Assembly (NCBI RefSeq): GCF_000161455.1
Contig: NZ_CM000745.1
Span: forward strand, 1,711,996-1,775,995
Direction of reading: 5' to 3'
Origin: Bacillus pseudomycoides DSM 12442
Lineage (GTDB): Bacteria > Bacillota > Bacilli > Bacillales > Bacillaceae_G
Length of the DNA stretch: 64,000 bases
Shown here: positions 42,534 to 51,648 of the stretch, one piece after another
Numbering within the stretch: the first letter of the stretch is position 1
Layout: each line of letters starts with the position of its first letter
The notes under the pieces: generated by a model
Database searches by the model: none
Seen by the model: the letters and a program-made list of their open reading frames with translations, nothing else
Told to the model about the DNA's origin: nothing
Translations under genes and position numbers: made by a program

Positions 42534-43850
42534 ATGAAAAAAGTACTAGCAGGTTTAGCGGCAGCTTCTGTAGCCGGCGCAGTAGTTCCTGGAATGGATG
42601 CTGCTCACGCACAAGTTTCAACAGACGCGCTAAAAGAAATCGATGGACAAACACAAAAACAAACACAAACAGTTGATCCGAAAGTAACTGAAACACAAAC
42701 AGTAGAGAAAAAATCTGACATTAAATACACAGTAACAGCTGATGTATTGAATGTACGTACAGGTCCTGGTACAGGAAATGATATTATTTCTAAAGTACAA
42801 GAAGGACAAGTTCTACAAGTAACTGGTGAAGAAAATGGTTGGTTTAAAGTAAATGTAAACGGTAAAACTGGCTATGTAAGCAGTGATTTTGTAACAACTG
42901 GTGAGAAAACAGGAACTGCTGTTCAACAAGGAACAGGTAACTATACGGTAAACGTTTCTTCACTTAATGTACGTACAGGTCCTAGTGCTTCTCATACAGT
43001 TGTAGGTACTGTAGGCAAAGGACAAACTGTACAAGTTGTCGGTGAAGTACAAGACTGGTTTAAAATTAACCACAACGGCGGAACTGGCTATGTAAGTAAA
43101 GACTTTGTAACAAAAGGCGGTACAACTACAAATGTAAGTACGGAAACAGAAAAGCCAAACAACAATGAAATGACAATCCGAAAAGACGGCTCATATGTTG
43201 TTGATACAGGAGCTTTACGTGTACGTACAGGCCCGGCTACATATAATGCTGTAATTGGTGGCGTAGTACAAGGCCAAACATTACAAGTTATTGGTGGAGA
43301 AAACGGTTGGTATAAAATTAACCACCAAGGAAGAACTGGCTATGTAAGTGCAGACCATGTTAAGTTTGTAAAAGGTGGTACAGCAAATGTAACTACGCCT
43401 TCTCGTCCAGCTACTGGCGGTGAGCAAGGAAATACACAAACAGAAAAACCACAAACAGAAAAACCGACAACACCATCTGCTAATGGCTCATCAATTGTGT
43501 CTATTGCACAATCGCTAAATGGTTCACCATATGTATATGGTGGTACAACACCATCTGGTTTTGACTGCAGTGGCTACGTTTACTACGTATTAAATAAAGC
43601 AGGTCATTCTGGTGGACGTCAAACTGTTGCTGGCTACTGGAGCAGCAAGACGCATACTAGTAATCCACAACCAGGTGATTTAGTATACTTTAAAGATACT
43701 ACTGGTGCTGGTGCAGGTATGACTCATATGGGTATTTACTTAGGAAATGGTCAGTTCATCAGTGCAGAAACTGAAAAAACTGGTGTAAGAATTAGCTCAG
43801 TAAATAACTCTTACTGGAGTAAGCATCTAGCAGGTTACACAAAAGCATAA
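42534..43850 (+). CDS. entFM: EntFM, cell-wall endopeptidase with three SH3b domains and NlpC/P60 domain
   Basis: A 438-residue secreted protein with signal peptide MKKVLAGLAAASVAGAVVPG ending at AHA. Three bacterial SH3 domains follow, each with the LNVRTGP or LRVRTGP motif (residues about 62-125, 135-200 and 218-285) and ending in TGYVS. A Thr/Pro-rich linker (TEKPQTEKPTTPS) leads to the C-terminal NlpC/P60 domain with the catalytic Cys in PSGFDCSGYVYYV and His in AGMTHMGIYLG. In the B. cereus group this protein is EntFM/CwpFM, a D,L-endopeptidase-type wall hydrolase linked to motility, cell shape, biofilm and adhesion. It is a single gene with a strong terminator. Confidence 0.93.
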   Translation: MKKVLAGLAAASVAGAVVPGMDAAHAQVSTDALKEIDGQTQKQTQTVDPKVTETQTVEKKSDIKYTVTADVLNVRTGPGTGNDIISKVQEGQVLQVTGEENGWFKVNVNGKTGYVSSDFVTTGEKTGTAVQQGTGNYTVNVSSLNVRTGPSASHTVVGTVGKGQTVQVVGEVQDWFKINHNGGTGYVSKDFVTKGGTTTNVSTETEKPNNNEMTIRKDGSYVVDTGALRVRTGPATYNAVIGGVVQGQTLQVIGGENGWYKINHQGRTGYVSADHVKFVKGGTANVTTPSRPATGGEQGNTQTEKPQTEKPTTPSANGSSIVSIAQSLNGSPYVYGGTTPSGFDCSGYVYYVLNKAGHSGGRQTVAGYWSSKTHTSNPQPGDLVYFKDTTGAGAGMTHMGIYLGNGQFISAETEKTGVRISSVNNSYWSKHLAGYTKA

Positions 43851-43878
43851 TAAGAACCGTATTCTTACATATTATAAG

Positions 43879-43916
43879 AAAAAGCTTTCTAGGAAACTAG
43901 AAAGCTTTTTCTGTTT
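43879..43916. terminator. Bidirectional terminator after entFM
   Basis: AAAAAGCTTTCTAG pairs with CTAGAAAGCTTTTT around GAAA. It also ends the convergent hydrolase gene. Confidence 0.85.
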
Positions 43917-43925
43917 TAGATGTCT

Positions 43926-44684
43926 TTATGCGTCCAGTAAAAATTTGGAATATAAATCATGGAAGTAGCTAGGACGGAATAAGTTTGCGGCATGGCCGGC
44001 TAGTGGAATTTCTTTATATAAAACGTTTGGAAGAATGGATTTTAAATCAAATAAACAGGATTTATAGAGATGATCGTGTTCACCCATTACCCATAGAATA
44101 GGTTGTGATAGTTCTCGTAGTCGAGATTTTAAATCGAATTCTAGACGGTGTTTGAGCGATTCGACAATAATCGATGAATGCAATTGTAATCCAAACCGAT
44201 AATAAATGTTTTTTGAAATAACCGCAAAAGGACTTGCTTTTAGTATACCACTTGGGAAAATTGTACTCGCATATTGATAAAGCCAAGTGGAATATTCATT
44301 TTCACGGTTGTCCCAAAACTTTCGAAAGACGTTATATAAAAGGGAGGGATTATTGTAATGACCTCCAATATGACAAAGACTTAATACTTTCTCTGGATAT
44401 TTGTGAGCGAATATAGTGGCAATGTAACAGCCATAGCTTAGGGCACAAATATGAGCTTGCTGGATACCTTCTTTCTCATACAGGTCTGATAATTGCTGTA
44501 CTAATCGATCTAAAGAAAAGTCTATTGCTTGCCCTTTGTCTTCACCATGACCTAGTAAATCATACGTTATAATATTGTAAGAAGGAGAAAATCGTTTATA
44601 TTCTTTTTTGAAGGCACGACGATTTCCGACTAATCCATGAATGAATATAATGGTCTTTTTTTCAGAATTCTTTTTTGCTTGCAC
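43926..44684 (-). CDS. Alpha/beta hydrolase
   Basis: A 252-residue alpha/beta-hydrolase. The oxyanion-hole region is IIFIHGLVGNRRAFKKEY, followed by YNIITYDLLGHGEDKG. The nucleophile elbow is CALSYGCYIA (G/A-x-S-x-G with Ala-Leu before Ser). The acid lies in PILWVMGEHDHLYKS, and the catalytic His in IPLAGHAANLFRP. No signal peptide is present. Members act as esterases, lipases or C-C hydrolases; the substrate is unknown. The gene is single, converging on entFM. Confidence 0.88.
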   Translation of the reverse strand: MQAKKNSEKKTIIFIHGLVGNRRAFKKEYKRFSPSYNIITYDLLGHGEDKGQAIDFSLDRLVQQLSDLYEKEGIQQAHICALSYGCYIATIFAHKYPEKVLSLCHIGGHYNNPSLLYNVFRKFWDNRENEYSTWLYQYASTIFPSGILKASPFAVISKNIYYRFGLQLHSSIIVESLKHRLEFDLKSRLRELSQPILWVMGEHDHLYKSCLFDLKSILPNVLYKEIPLAGHAANLFRPSYFHDLYSKFLLDA

Positions 44685-44959
44685 GGTATACCCCTTTCGG
44701 TGAATGAAGATTAGTGAGATGCGTATGCTATGAAAATATATATTTTTATAGTTATATATGGGTAATCATTCTAAATTCTTTTTGCGTAGACTATAGAATG
44801 GTAATTTTTTATTTTTTTATTAAGTACCAGGTAATAATATCAGATGATTATATCTGTTGTAAAGATAAGATTTGATGTGTTTTATTACCAAATCAGTAGA
44901 TTAATCGTTTGACGGTTTACATTCATATCGTATTCTAATTTTAGAAATAACCGTTTGGT

Positions 44960-45541
44960 TTGAAAGAAGGCAAGGTTCAAGCTTTAATTACACCAGTTAT
45001 GTCATTTGTTTTAATGGCGTTACTTGTCATTATTGTAGGATATGGTGGAATGCGAGTTTCTAGTGAAGCATTAACAATTGGAGAACTTGTGGCATTTATT
45101 TTATATTTAATGCAAATTGTTATGCCAATGAGTCAACTTTCTATGTTCTTTACACAATTCCAAAAGGCAATTGGCGCAACGGAACGCATTAATACAATTT
45201 TAGAATATGAAGTGGAACATCATATAGAAGGTGAAAATGTGGATTTTGAATATAACGAGGAAGAGAAAGTACTACAAAATATTCAATTTACGATTGAATC
45301 AAGAAAAGTGACTGCAATTGTAGGTCCAAGTGGTAGTGGGAAAACGACATTGTTTTCTTTATTAGAACGTTTTTATAAAGCTGATTCATCACGAAATCGT
45401 GCACATGGAGGTAGTGGTTTAGGATTGGCAATTGTGAAGAAAATGATTGATCTTCATAAGGGAGAGACCCGGATAGAGAGTGTAGTTGGAAAGGGAACGG
45501 AATTTATCGTTTTGATTCCTGGGAGTAAACATAGCACTTGA
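44960..45541 (+). pseudogene. Chimeric relic: BmrA-type ABC exporter fused to a histidine-kinase C-terminus
   Basis: The frame opens without a normal N-terminus: KEGKVQALITPVMSFVLMAL is the middle of a BmrA-like exporter, missing about 235 residues. It runs through ELVAFILYLMQIVMPMSQL, ERINTILEYE and Walker A GPSGSGKTTLFSLLERFYKAD. It then changes to SSRNRAHGGSGLGLAIVKKM and ETRIESVVGKGTEFIVLIPG, which is the G-box end of a sensor histidine kinase. Signature and Walker B motifs of the ABC half and all of the kinase before its last 50 residues are absent. A long deletion joined two genes in frame near 45363-45386. No function is expected. Confidence 0.88.
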
Positions 45542-45545
45542 AAAT

Positions 45546-45592
45546 AGAGAAGTGGGGGCAGAGGAAACTGTCTCTTACTTCTCTATTTGTTT
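45546..45592 (+). terminator. Terminator after the chimeric relic
   Basis: AAATAGAGAAGT pairs perfectly with ACTTCTCTATTT around a long loop and is followed by GTTTAG. It is inherited from the histidine-kinase gene. Confidence 0.7.
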
Positions 45593-45728
45593 AGTAAGAA
45601 ATAAAAAAAATTATAGGTTACCTAGAAGTAACCTACGCACATCAAAGTGCATAATTGCATTTAGGATGATATACATATAGAATTCATGGTATGAAAAAGC
45701 AACTTAGAATGATTGAGGAGTGTTATAT

Positions 45729-46448
45729 TTGGCAGAATTATTACAAGGAAAAAATGCATTAATTACAGGAGCAGGAAGAGGGATTGGCCGTGCTGTGGCA
45801 ATTGCTTTAGCAAAAGAAGGTGTGAACGTTGGTCTTTTAGCACGCTCAGAAGAAAACTTAAAAGCAGTTGCGAAGGAAGTAGAAGCAGAAGGTGTAAAAG
45901 CTGTTATTGCTACTGCTGATGTATCTTCATATGAAGAAGTTACTACTGCTATTGAAACATTAAAAAAAGGATTAGGTTCTATTGATATTTTAATTAATAA
46001 TGCGGGTATTTCTAAGTTTGGCAAATTCTTAGAATTAGATGTTGCTGATTGGGAAAAAATCATCCAAGTAAACTTAATGGGTGTATATTACGCAACTCGC
46101 GCAGCGCTACCAAGCATGATTGAACAACAGTCTGGTGACATTATTAATATTTCATCAACAGCAGGACAAAAAGGTGCACCAGTAACAAGTGCATACAGTG
46201 CTTCTAAATTTGGTGTTCTTGGTTTAACAGAATCGTTAGCAATGGAAGTACGTAAACACAACATTCGTGTAACAGCTTTAACACCAAGTACTGTTGCAAC
46301 TGATATGGCGGTAGAATTAGGATTAACAGATGGTAACCCTGAGAAAGTCATGCAAGCAGAAGATATCGCTGAGTTTATCGTAGCGCAGCTGAAATTAAAT
46401 AAACGTACATTTATTAAATCTGCAGGACTTTGGTCTACTAATCCGTAA
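45729..46448 (+). CDS. Short-chain dehydrogenase (3-oxoacyl-ACP reductase-like)
   Basis: A 239-residue NAD(P)-dependent SDR from TTG 45729, 8 bp after GAGGAG; a GTG at 45720 overlaps the ribosome binding site and is rejected. The cofactor motif is [20 protein letters not shown], then [15 protein letters not shown], and the active site Ser in [12 protein letters not shown] with [16 protein letters not shown] as Yxxx[10 protein letters not shown] is the closing loop. It is classed with FabG-like ketoreductases (YkvO/YoxD type in Bacillus) but is not in a fatty acid operon, so the substrate is unknown. A terminator follows. Confidence 0.88.
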   Translation: MAELLQGKNALITGAGRGIGRAVAIALAKEGVNVGLLARSEENLKAVAKEVEAEGVKAVIATADVSSYEEVTTAIETLKKGLGSIDILINNAGISKFGKFLELDVADWEKIIQVNLMGVYYATRAALPSMIEQQSGDIINISSTAGQKGAPVTSAYSASKFGVLGLTESLAMEVRKHNIRVTALTPSTVATDMAVELGLTDGNPEKVMQAEDIAEFIVAQLKLNKRTFIKSAGLWSTNP

Positions 46449-46464
46449 GAAGTTGTATATGAAT

Positions 46465-46500
46465 AAAAAAGATTTGGTTTAAAGCCAAATCCTTTTTATT
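46465..46500 (+). terminator. Terminator after the SDR gene
   Basis: AAAAAAGATTTGG pairs with CCAAATCCTTTTT around TTTAAAG. Confidence 0.85.
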
Positions 46501-46551
46501 TATTTCTTTTTAATTCTGAATTTTACGAACTGTAATGAGGGATGAAAGTTA

Positions 46552-47268
46552 TTGAAGGATTATCCTATACAATTCGAAGGGAATGGTATTTACGTGAATA
46601 ATATTGATAAATGGAAAGCTGTTGATCATTTTATTACGGATTTACTTATACCAACTGATTCTATTCTTGAAGAGGTACTTCAAGTAAATGCTGAAGCTAA
46701 TTTGCCAGCACATGATGTTTCGCCAACTCAAGGGAAGTTCTTACAATTGCTCGTGCAAATTCAAGGTGCACGAAATATTTTAGAAATTGGTACTTTAGGT
46801 GGATATAGTACAATATGGCTTGCAAGGGCGTTGCCAACAGATGGTCGTCTTATCACGCTTGAAGCAAGTGAAAAGTATGCTGAAATTGCCCGTGCTAATA
46901 TCAAACGAGCTAATTTGAGTTAAGTGGTTCATGTGCGTACTGGAATGGCAATAGATTCGTTGCAGCAAATGGCTACTGAAAACTGTGAGCCGTTTGATCT
47001 TATTTTCATTGATGCTGATAAACAAAACAACCCTGCATATTTTGAATGGGCTCTTAAACTTTCGAGGTGTGGTAGTTTAATTATTGGTGATAATGTAGTG
47101 CGCGATGGTGAGGTGGTCAATGGTTTAAATGAAGACGCTCGTGTACAGGGGATACGACGTTTTTATGAACGAATTGCTGCTGAACCGCGTGTTACTGCTA
47201 CTGTGATCCAAACTGTAGGGAGTAAGGGGTATGATGGATTTGTAATTGCGCTTGTAACAGAAGGATGA
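46552..47268 (+). pseudogene. SAM-dependent O-methyltransferase broken by one in-frame stop
   Basis: Two frames join without any shift. The first (46552-46923, TTG start) holds SPTQGKFLQLLVQIQGARNI and ILEIGTLGGYSTIWLARALP, the SAM-binding motif I of the caffeoyl-CoA-type O-methyltransferase family (PF01596). The stop TAA at 46921-46923 follows RANIKRANLS. The same frame goes on VVHVRTGMAIDSL, LIFIDADKQNNPAYFEWALK and GSLIIGDNVVRDGEV to the natural end. One base change from AAA, GAA or CAA would make the stop. Total length would be 238 residues, normal for the family. It could still be read through at low level. Confidence 0.85.
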
Positions 47269-47423
47269 GGTCTAGATGCCAATTATAGATCTACTAGACT
47301 AGGAGGGGGAAATAAAAAATGTTTGATATGTTATAACATGGATGGAAAACAGGGAACTCTTCTCGTGCTCCTCCAAAATGAATGCAGTACAATGCACTAA
47401 TAAAATTTGGAGGCTATAAAAAT

Positions 47424-48296
47424 ATGAGAAGTGAAAAAGAAATGATGTGTTTAATATTAAATGCAGCAAGAGAAGATGAGCGTATTCGCGCAGTGATTAT
47501 GAATGGTTCTCGTGTGAATCCGAATGTGAAGAGAGATTGTTTTCAAGATTACGATATTGTATATGTTGTGAAAGATATACAGTCATTCACATCTGATCAC
47601 AGTTGGATAAATAGATTTGGAAAAATAATGATTGTACAAATGCCAGAAGAAAGCACTTTAGTTCCACCCGAAGAGGATGGAAGCTTTCCTTATTTGATGC
47701 AGTTTATAGACGGGAATCGAATCGATTTGACTTTAGTTTCAGTAGAATTAATACATGAAATTCTTGGTGGAGATAGTTTGAGTGTACTTCTTTTTGATAA
47801 AGATGGTGCTATTGAGCCATTTCCACCAGCAAATGATTCGGATTACTGTATAAAAAGGCCAACAGCAAAAGAATTTGCAGATTGCTGTAATGAGTTTTGG
47901 TGGTGTAGTACAAATGTAGCAAAAGGGTTGTGGAGAGAAGAACTTCCTTATGTAAAAGGAATGCTTGAAGGTCCTATTCGAAATATGCTGATGCAAATGC
48001 TAGAATGGCATATTGGGATAAAAACAAATTTTACAGTAAACGCCGGAAAGTTTGGGAAGTATTTTGAACAATATCTTGAGGATGATTTGTGGAAACAATA
48101 TATAGAGACATTTTCAAATGCAGATTATGAGAATATTTGGAAGTCGTTCTTTGTAATGGGGGATTTATTTAGGGAAACTGCAATCGGAATTGCTAGATAT
48201 TTTAGTTTTGAATATCCACAAGGTGACGATGCTAGAGTAACAAGCTATCTAAAACATGTGAGATCTTTACCAAAAGATAGTCAAACAATTTATTAA
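47424..48296 (+). CDS. ANT(6)-type nucleotidyltransferase (aminoglycoside 6-adenylyltransferase-like)
   Basis: A 290-residue protein from ATG 47424, preceded by GGAGGCTATAAAAAT; an upstream frame from 47382 is not needed. The nucleotidyltransferase motif is IMNGSRVNPN with DCFQDYDIVYVV, and the acid D in IDGNRIDLTLV. The rest follows the ANT(6)/AadK layout: FWWCSTNVAKGLWREELPYV, MLEWHIGIKTNF, NAGKFGKYFEQYL and MGDLFRETAIGIARYF. These enzymes adenylate streptomycin at position 6; AadK-like proteins are chromosomal in Bacillus and give low-level resistance. Actual resistance here is an inference. It is a single gene with a terminator at 48313. Confidence 0.88.
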   Translation: MRSEKEMMCLILNAAREDERIRAVIMNGSRVNPNVKRDCFQDYDIVYVVKDIQSFTSDHSWINRFGKIMIVQMPEESTLVPPEEDGSFPYLMQFIDGNRIDLTLVSVELIHEILGGDSLSVLLFDKDGAIEPFPPANDSDYCIKRPTAKEFADCCNEFWWCSTNVAKGLWREELPYVKGMLEGPIRNMLMQMLEWHIGIKTNFTVNAGKFGKYFEQYLEDDLWKQYIETFSNADYENIWKSFFVMGDLFRETAIGIARYFSFEYPQGDDARVTSYLKHVRSLPKDSQTIY

Positions 48297-48312
48297 GTAT
48301 ATGATAGATAGA

Positions 48313-48348
48313 AATAAGACCATTCCAAAATGGGACGGTCTTATTTCT
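48313..48348 (+). terminator. Terminator after the ANT(6)-like gene
   Basis: AATAAGACCATTCC pairs with GGGACGGTCTTATT around AAAAT. Confidence 0.8.
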
Positions 48349-48421
48349 GTTCAGGAACATGAATCATCCTGACAAAATAAGAATGAACTGCATATAAAAT
48401 TTTAGGGAGGTTTTATTAATT

Positions 48422-49267
48422 ATGTATTATTTTTATCCATCAGAGATACTAACTCCTTTTCAATGGGTTTCAGAACGTAATACGCCTTTATATAATATGT
48501 ATTCTTATTTGCCATACTCAAATGTATTTTATTATCAAAACTATTTGAGTGTAACGCCTGATTTGCTAAATGCTGGTTTGAAGAATGAGGTTCAAGGTGC
48601 AGAAGAAGATAGAGGCTCGTGGACACCTTTTTCTTGGGTTGAAAAATATGCTTATGCATTTTCTGGTCCATATAATAAAGCGGAAGTTGCCCTTACATTT
48701 GATGATGGACCAGACTTTGTATTTACTCCGCAAATACTAGATAAGTTAAAAAATTATGGTGTGAAAGCTACTTTTTTTCTTCTTGGTGAAAATGCAGAAA
48801 GATATCCTGATGTAGTAAAACGAATTGCAAATGAGGGTCATACTGTTGGGAATCATACGTATAACCACCCAAATTTAGTTAAAGTAAGTGATGAAGAATA
48901 TCGTAATCAAATTGTAAGAACGGAAGAGATATTGCAGAAGTTGATAGGGTATGCACCAAAGTTTATACGTCCGCCTTATGGTGAAATACGTGAAAAACAA
49001 TTAGAGTGGGCGACAGAACAGAATTTTATGACTGTACAATGGAGTGTAGATACAGTTGATTGGAAAGGAGTAAGTGCAGAGCAGGTTACAAATACTGTGT
49101 TAGGGAATGCGTTTCCAGGAAGTGTTATACTCCAGCATTCTACACCGGGAGGACATTTGCAAGGATCTGTGGATGCGCTAGATCGAATCATTACTGAACT
49201 GAAAGCGAAAGGGTCACGTTTCGTGACGCTTCCTAACATGTTTCATACGTCGAAACAGAGAAAGTAA
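48422..49267 (+). CDS. Peptidoglycan N-acetylglucosamine deacetylase (BC1960-like)
   Basis: A 281-residue polysaccharide deacetylase (NodB fold, CE4). Motif 1 is ALTFDDGPDF with the metal Asp, motif 2 is GNHTYNHPN with the His pair, motif 3 is FIRPPYGEIR, motif 4 is VDTVDWKGV and motif 5 is SVILQHSTPGG with the catalytic His. There is no signal peptide; a short N-terminal region (residues 1-85) begins MYYFYPSEILTPFQW. This matches my memory of B. cereus BC1960, which deacetylates peptidoglycan GlcNAc and gives lysozyme resistance. A GGGAGGTTTTATTA site precedes it. It is a single gene. Confidence 0.92.
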   Translation: MYYFYPSEILTPFQWVSERNTPLYNMYSYLPYSNVFYYQNYLSVTPDLLNAGLKNEVQGAEEDRGSWTPFSWVEKYAYAFSGPYNKAEVALTFDDGPDFVFTPQILDKLKNYGVKATFFLLGENAERYPDVVKRIANEGHTVGNHTYNHPNLVKVSDEEYRNQIVRTEEILQKLIGYAPKFIRPPYGEIREKQLEWATEQNFMTVQWSVDTVDWKGVSAEQVTNTVLGNAFPGSVILQHSTPGGHLQGSVDALDRIITELKAKGSRFVTLPNMFHTSKQRK

Positions 49268-49448
49268 ATGACCGATAAGGTGGACCTATAAATATAAAAT
49301 ACTGTATTCAGCTTGTACATCATTTAAACAAGAGTGGTGTATTTTTGTTTTTGGAAAATATAGGTTTTCGATTGGTTTTTGTTGTATAATAAAACTATAA
49401 ACTGACAAATAAGTTTGAAAATATGTGTGTGGATGTGGAGGGAATAAG

Positions 49449-49793
49449 ATGACATATGCGCTTGTAAATATAGGAATGAGCTTGTTAATCGGTATTATAT
49501 TTATACTATCCGCACTCATATTGCAAAAAAATCCACCAACAGATATTAACGCAGTATACGGATATCGAACAAAGCGATCAATGAAAAATAAAGATTTGTG
49601 GGATGTTGGAAATCAATATAGCGCTGAAGTTATGAAACAAAATGGACTTTTAATGATTTTAATAGGAAGTTTAATCGGATTGCTATTTTGGTACCCACAT
49701 ACAATGATTGCTATTTTAATCCTTATGATAGTATTAATCATTCGTTTGTTTATACGGGTGGAGAAGAAATTAAAGGTACTGGAGAAACAATAA
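49449..49793 (+). CDS. SdpI/YhfL-family membrane protein
   Basis: A 114-residue protein starting at ATG 49449 after GGAGGGAATAAG. Two or three membrane segments flank the diagnostic motif NAVYGYRTKRSMKNKDLWDV and NQYSAEVM. SdpI proteins give immunity to the killing peptide SDP in B. subtilis; single-domain relatives are widespread and often of unknown role. No sdpC-like toxin gene was seen nearby. It is probably a membrane protein of the immunity or stress kind. Confidence 0.75.
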   Translation: MTYALVNIGMSLLIGIIFILSALILQKNPPTDINAVYGYRTKRSMKNKDLWDVGNQYSAEVMKQNGLLMILIGSLIGLLFWYPHTMIAILILMIVLIIRLFIRVEKKLKVLEKQ

Positions 49794-49844
49794 ACTTTAC
49801 TTGTGAAATTTTCAAGCTGTTCTATTAAGGAAGTACAAATAGTT

Positions 49845-49876
49845 TTGACCCCTGCACTATTTAAGTGGGGGTCAAT
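49845..49876. terminator. Bidirectional terminator between the SdpI-like and NUDIX genes
   Basis: TTGACCCC pairs with GGGGGTCAA, with AATTAAATTTTA and TAGTTT flanks. It lies between converging genes. Confidence 0.65.
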
Positions 49877-49882
49877 TAAATT

Positions 49883-50497
49883 TTAGAAGTTATTGATTTT
49901 TAGCATATCTCGTCCTTTTTCTACGACAAATTCATAATATTCAAGCTCATATGGATAAATATCTTCAAATGTTATTGTAATAGATTTAGCGCTTTTGTTT
50001 AAAACTGGAATGCCTGTTGTAGATGAGATTTCTCCTTTTAAAAGCTGTAAAAAAGAAGTCGCATTTACTTTCATTACATCTTCAACTTCATCACCTGGAG
50101 CAAATGGAAGTGGTTTTGTAACAGCATGAAAATACATATGACACATTTCACGGTCAATGAAATGCGGGATTTCATGGTTGATTTTAAAAATGCCTTTGTA
50201 CTCTAAATCAGTAGCTTGAAAGGAAAGTCCTAATTCCTCTTTTACTTCACGAAGACCCCCTATTCGTATATCTTCATCATGCATAATATGTCCCGCTGAT
50301 GTAATATCCCATTTTCCTGGGAAATCTTTCTTGTTTTTAGCACGTAATTGGAAGTGTAGAAAGATGTCTTCATTATCTTTTTCTACAAACCAACAATGGA
50401 ATGTTTCGTGCCAATCACCGTCACGATGTACATCATCACGTAGTTTTTTTCCAATTTTGTTTCCTTCTGTATCAAATATCGTTAACCATTCTGCCAT
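49883..50497 (-). CDS. NUDIX hydrolase (YfcD/isopentenyl-isomerase-like)
   Basis: A 204-residue protein starting MAEWLTIFDTEGNKIGKKLR and with the NUDIX box GGLREVKEELGLSFQA (G-x5-E-x7-RE-x2-EE-x-G type; here the upstream part is WDITSAGHIMHDEDI). FHCWFVEKDNEDIFLHFQLRAKNKKDFPG-like text (quoted in parts: FHCWFVEKD, FLHFQLRAKNK) is typical of the YfcD group, whose members resemble isopentenyl-diphosphate isomerase but act as diphosphatases. The substrate is unknown. The gene is divergent from the flavoprotein gene at 50587. Confidence 0.88.
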   Translation of the reverse strand: MAEWLTIFDTEGNKIGKKLRDDVHRDGDWHETFHCWFVEKDNEDIFLHFQLRAKNKKDFPGKWDITSAGHIMHDEDIRIGGLREVKEELGLSFQATDLEYKGIFKINHEIPHFIDREMCHMYFHAVTKPLPFAPGDEVEDVMKVNATSFLQLLKGEISSTTGIPVLNKSAKSITITFEDIYPYELEYYEFVVEKGRDMLKINNF

Positions 50498-50586
50498 TGA
50501 TATTCCCCTTTCTGCATAGTTTATTATACAATGAATGTATGTAATTTTGGGAAAATAACGATAATTAAGTAGGGAGTGTATATGGA

Positions 50587-51225
50587 ATGGGACTAGGCGA
50601 GAAAAAAATAAATTCGCTCATTTCAACAGAAGAAGAATTACGTCTTATTTTAGGATATCCAAGTGAACGCGCGGTGAAAAAAGTGATCCCATCACTCGAT
50701 TATCATTGTCGTGAATTTCTATCTAAGTCTCCTTTTCTAGTAATATCTACTTCAGATGAATTTGGTCATTGTGATGCATCACCAAGAGGGGATGCACCTG
50801 GATTTGTATATGTTTTAAATGAAAATCAAATTGTAATTCCAGAAAGACCGGGGAATCGGAGAGTGGATTCTATCCTTAATATTTTATCTAACTCACGGGT
50901 GGGACTTATCTTTTTTATTCCAGGGCTTGGAGAATCATTACGGATAAATGGGCGTGCAACTATCACAAAAGACGAAGAGATTTTAGAGAAAATGCAAGTA
51001 AGGGGTCGCAATCCACTTCTCGGAATCGTTGTAAAAATAGAGGAGTGTTTCATCCATTGTGCAAAAGCATTTATACGTTCTGAATTATGGAATCCAGATT
51101 CTTGGTTAGAAAAAGAAGCATTACCATCAGCAGCAAAAATGCTTGCTGATCATGCAAAAGTAAATGCAAATGAAGAAGAAGTCGCACGTTCTTTAGAAGA
51201 AAGTTATACAAAAAGATTATATTGA
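50587..51225 (+). CDS. PPOX-class FMN-binding flavoprotein (MSMEG_1061/DR2398-like)
   Basis: A 212-residue protein of the pyridoxamine 5'-phosphate oxidase-like fold. The core is FLVISTSDEFGHCDASPRGD then APGFVYVLNENQIVIPERPG and NRRVDSILNILSNSRVGLIF, which matches the MSMEG_1061 family; the C-terminal half has CAKAFIRSELWNPDSWLEK. These are small FMN or F420 reductases with unknown natural substrate; B. cereus members keep FMN-type motifs. The start has AGTAGGGAGTGTATATGGA before ATG. The sequence from 51226 to 51352 holds nothing recognised. Confidence 0.82.
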   Translation: MGLGEKKINSLISTEEELRLILGYPSERAVKKVIPSLDYHCREFLSKSPFLVISTSDEFGHCDASPRGDAPGFVYVLNENQIVIPERPGNRRVDSILNILSNSRVGLIFFIPGLGESLRINGRATITKDEEILEKMQVRGRNPLLGIVVKIEECFIHCAKAFIRSELWNPDSWLEKEALPSAAKMLADHAKVNANEEEVARSLEESYTKRLY

Positions 51226-51352
51226 AAATATTGCATAGTACATTGATTGATAAAATATATAAATATAATTAATGATTTAGGAATCTAAAGAGCATTCATT
51301 CTATTGGTAATCAGTATTTAAAATCAAAAGCATAATTGTTTTACTTGATATT

Positions 51353-51509
51353 TTTATCCCGCATTAACGGGCAGTAAGACCCCCACCTCAAAATTTGGAA
51401 AAGCAAAGAAGTTAGAAGGGGGATGAACTGCCCGTAAAAGCCCGATTGGTGAGGGCTAATAATCAGTGGGGGATGAAGAAAACCCCCACTGATTAAAGTT
51501 TCACTTTAT
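51353..51509 (+). repeat. bcr1 repeat, intact, upstream of the threonine T-boxes
   Basis: It starts TTTATCCCGCATTAACGG and ends TTAAAGTTTCACTTTAT, with TTTAT at 51353-51357 and 51505-51509. A small deletion and change (GGAAAAGCAAAGAAGTTAGA) distinguish it from the 23280 copy. GATTGGTGAGGGCTAATAAT puts it in the same subtype as the 18915 copy. Confidence 0.92.
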
Positions 51510-51648
51510 GTGAATTCCAATTTTAAAAAGGTAATTATGTGGGTTTAATCATTTTTTTAGTAGTTTAAATTATTATCTTGAAATAAGTTATAAAAGTGTA
51601 ATTATCTTGTGGAAAATAAAAGGTATAATTTTTTTCTCAAAAATGGGA

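Noticed and set aside
44780..44959. Operator-like repeats (CGTTTGACGGTTT and CCGTTTGGTTT) before the chimeric relic
   Set aside because: They may be a TetR-type site of the lost exporter, but the arms are short and imperfect and the downstream gene is dead.
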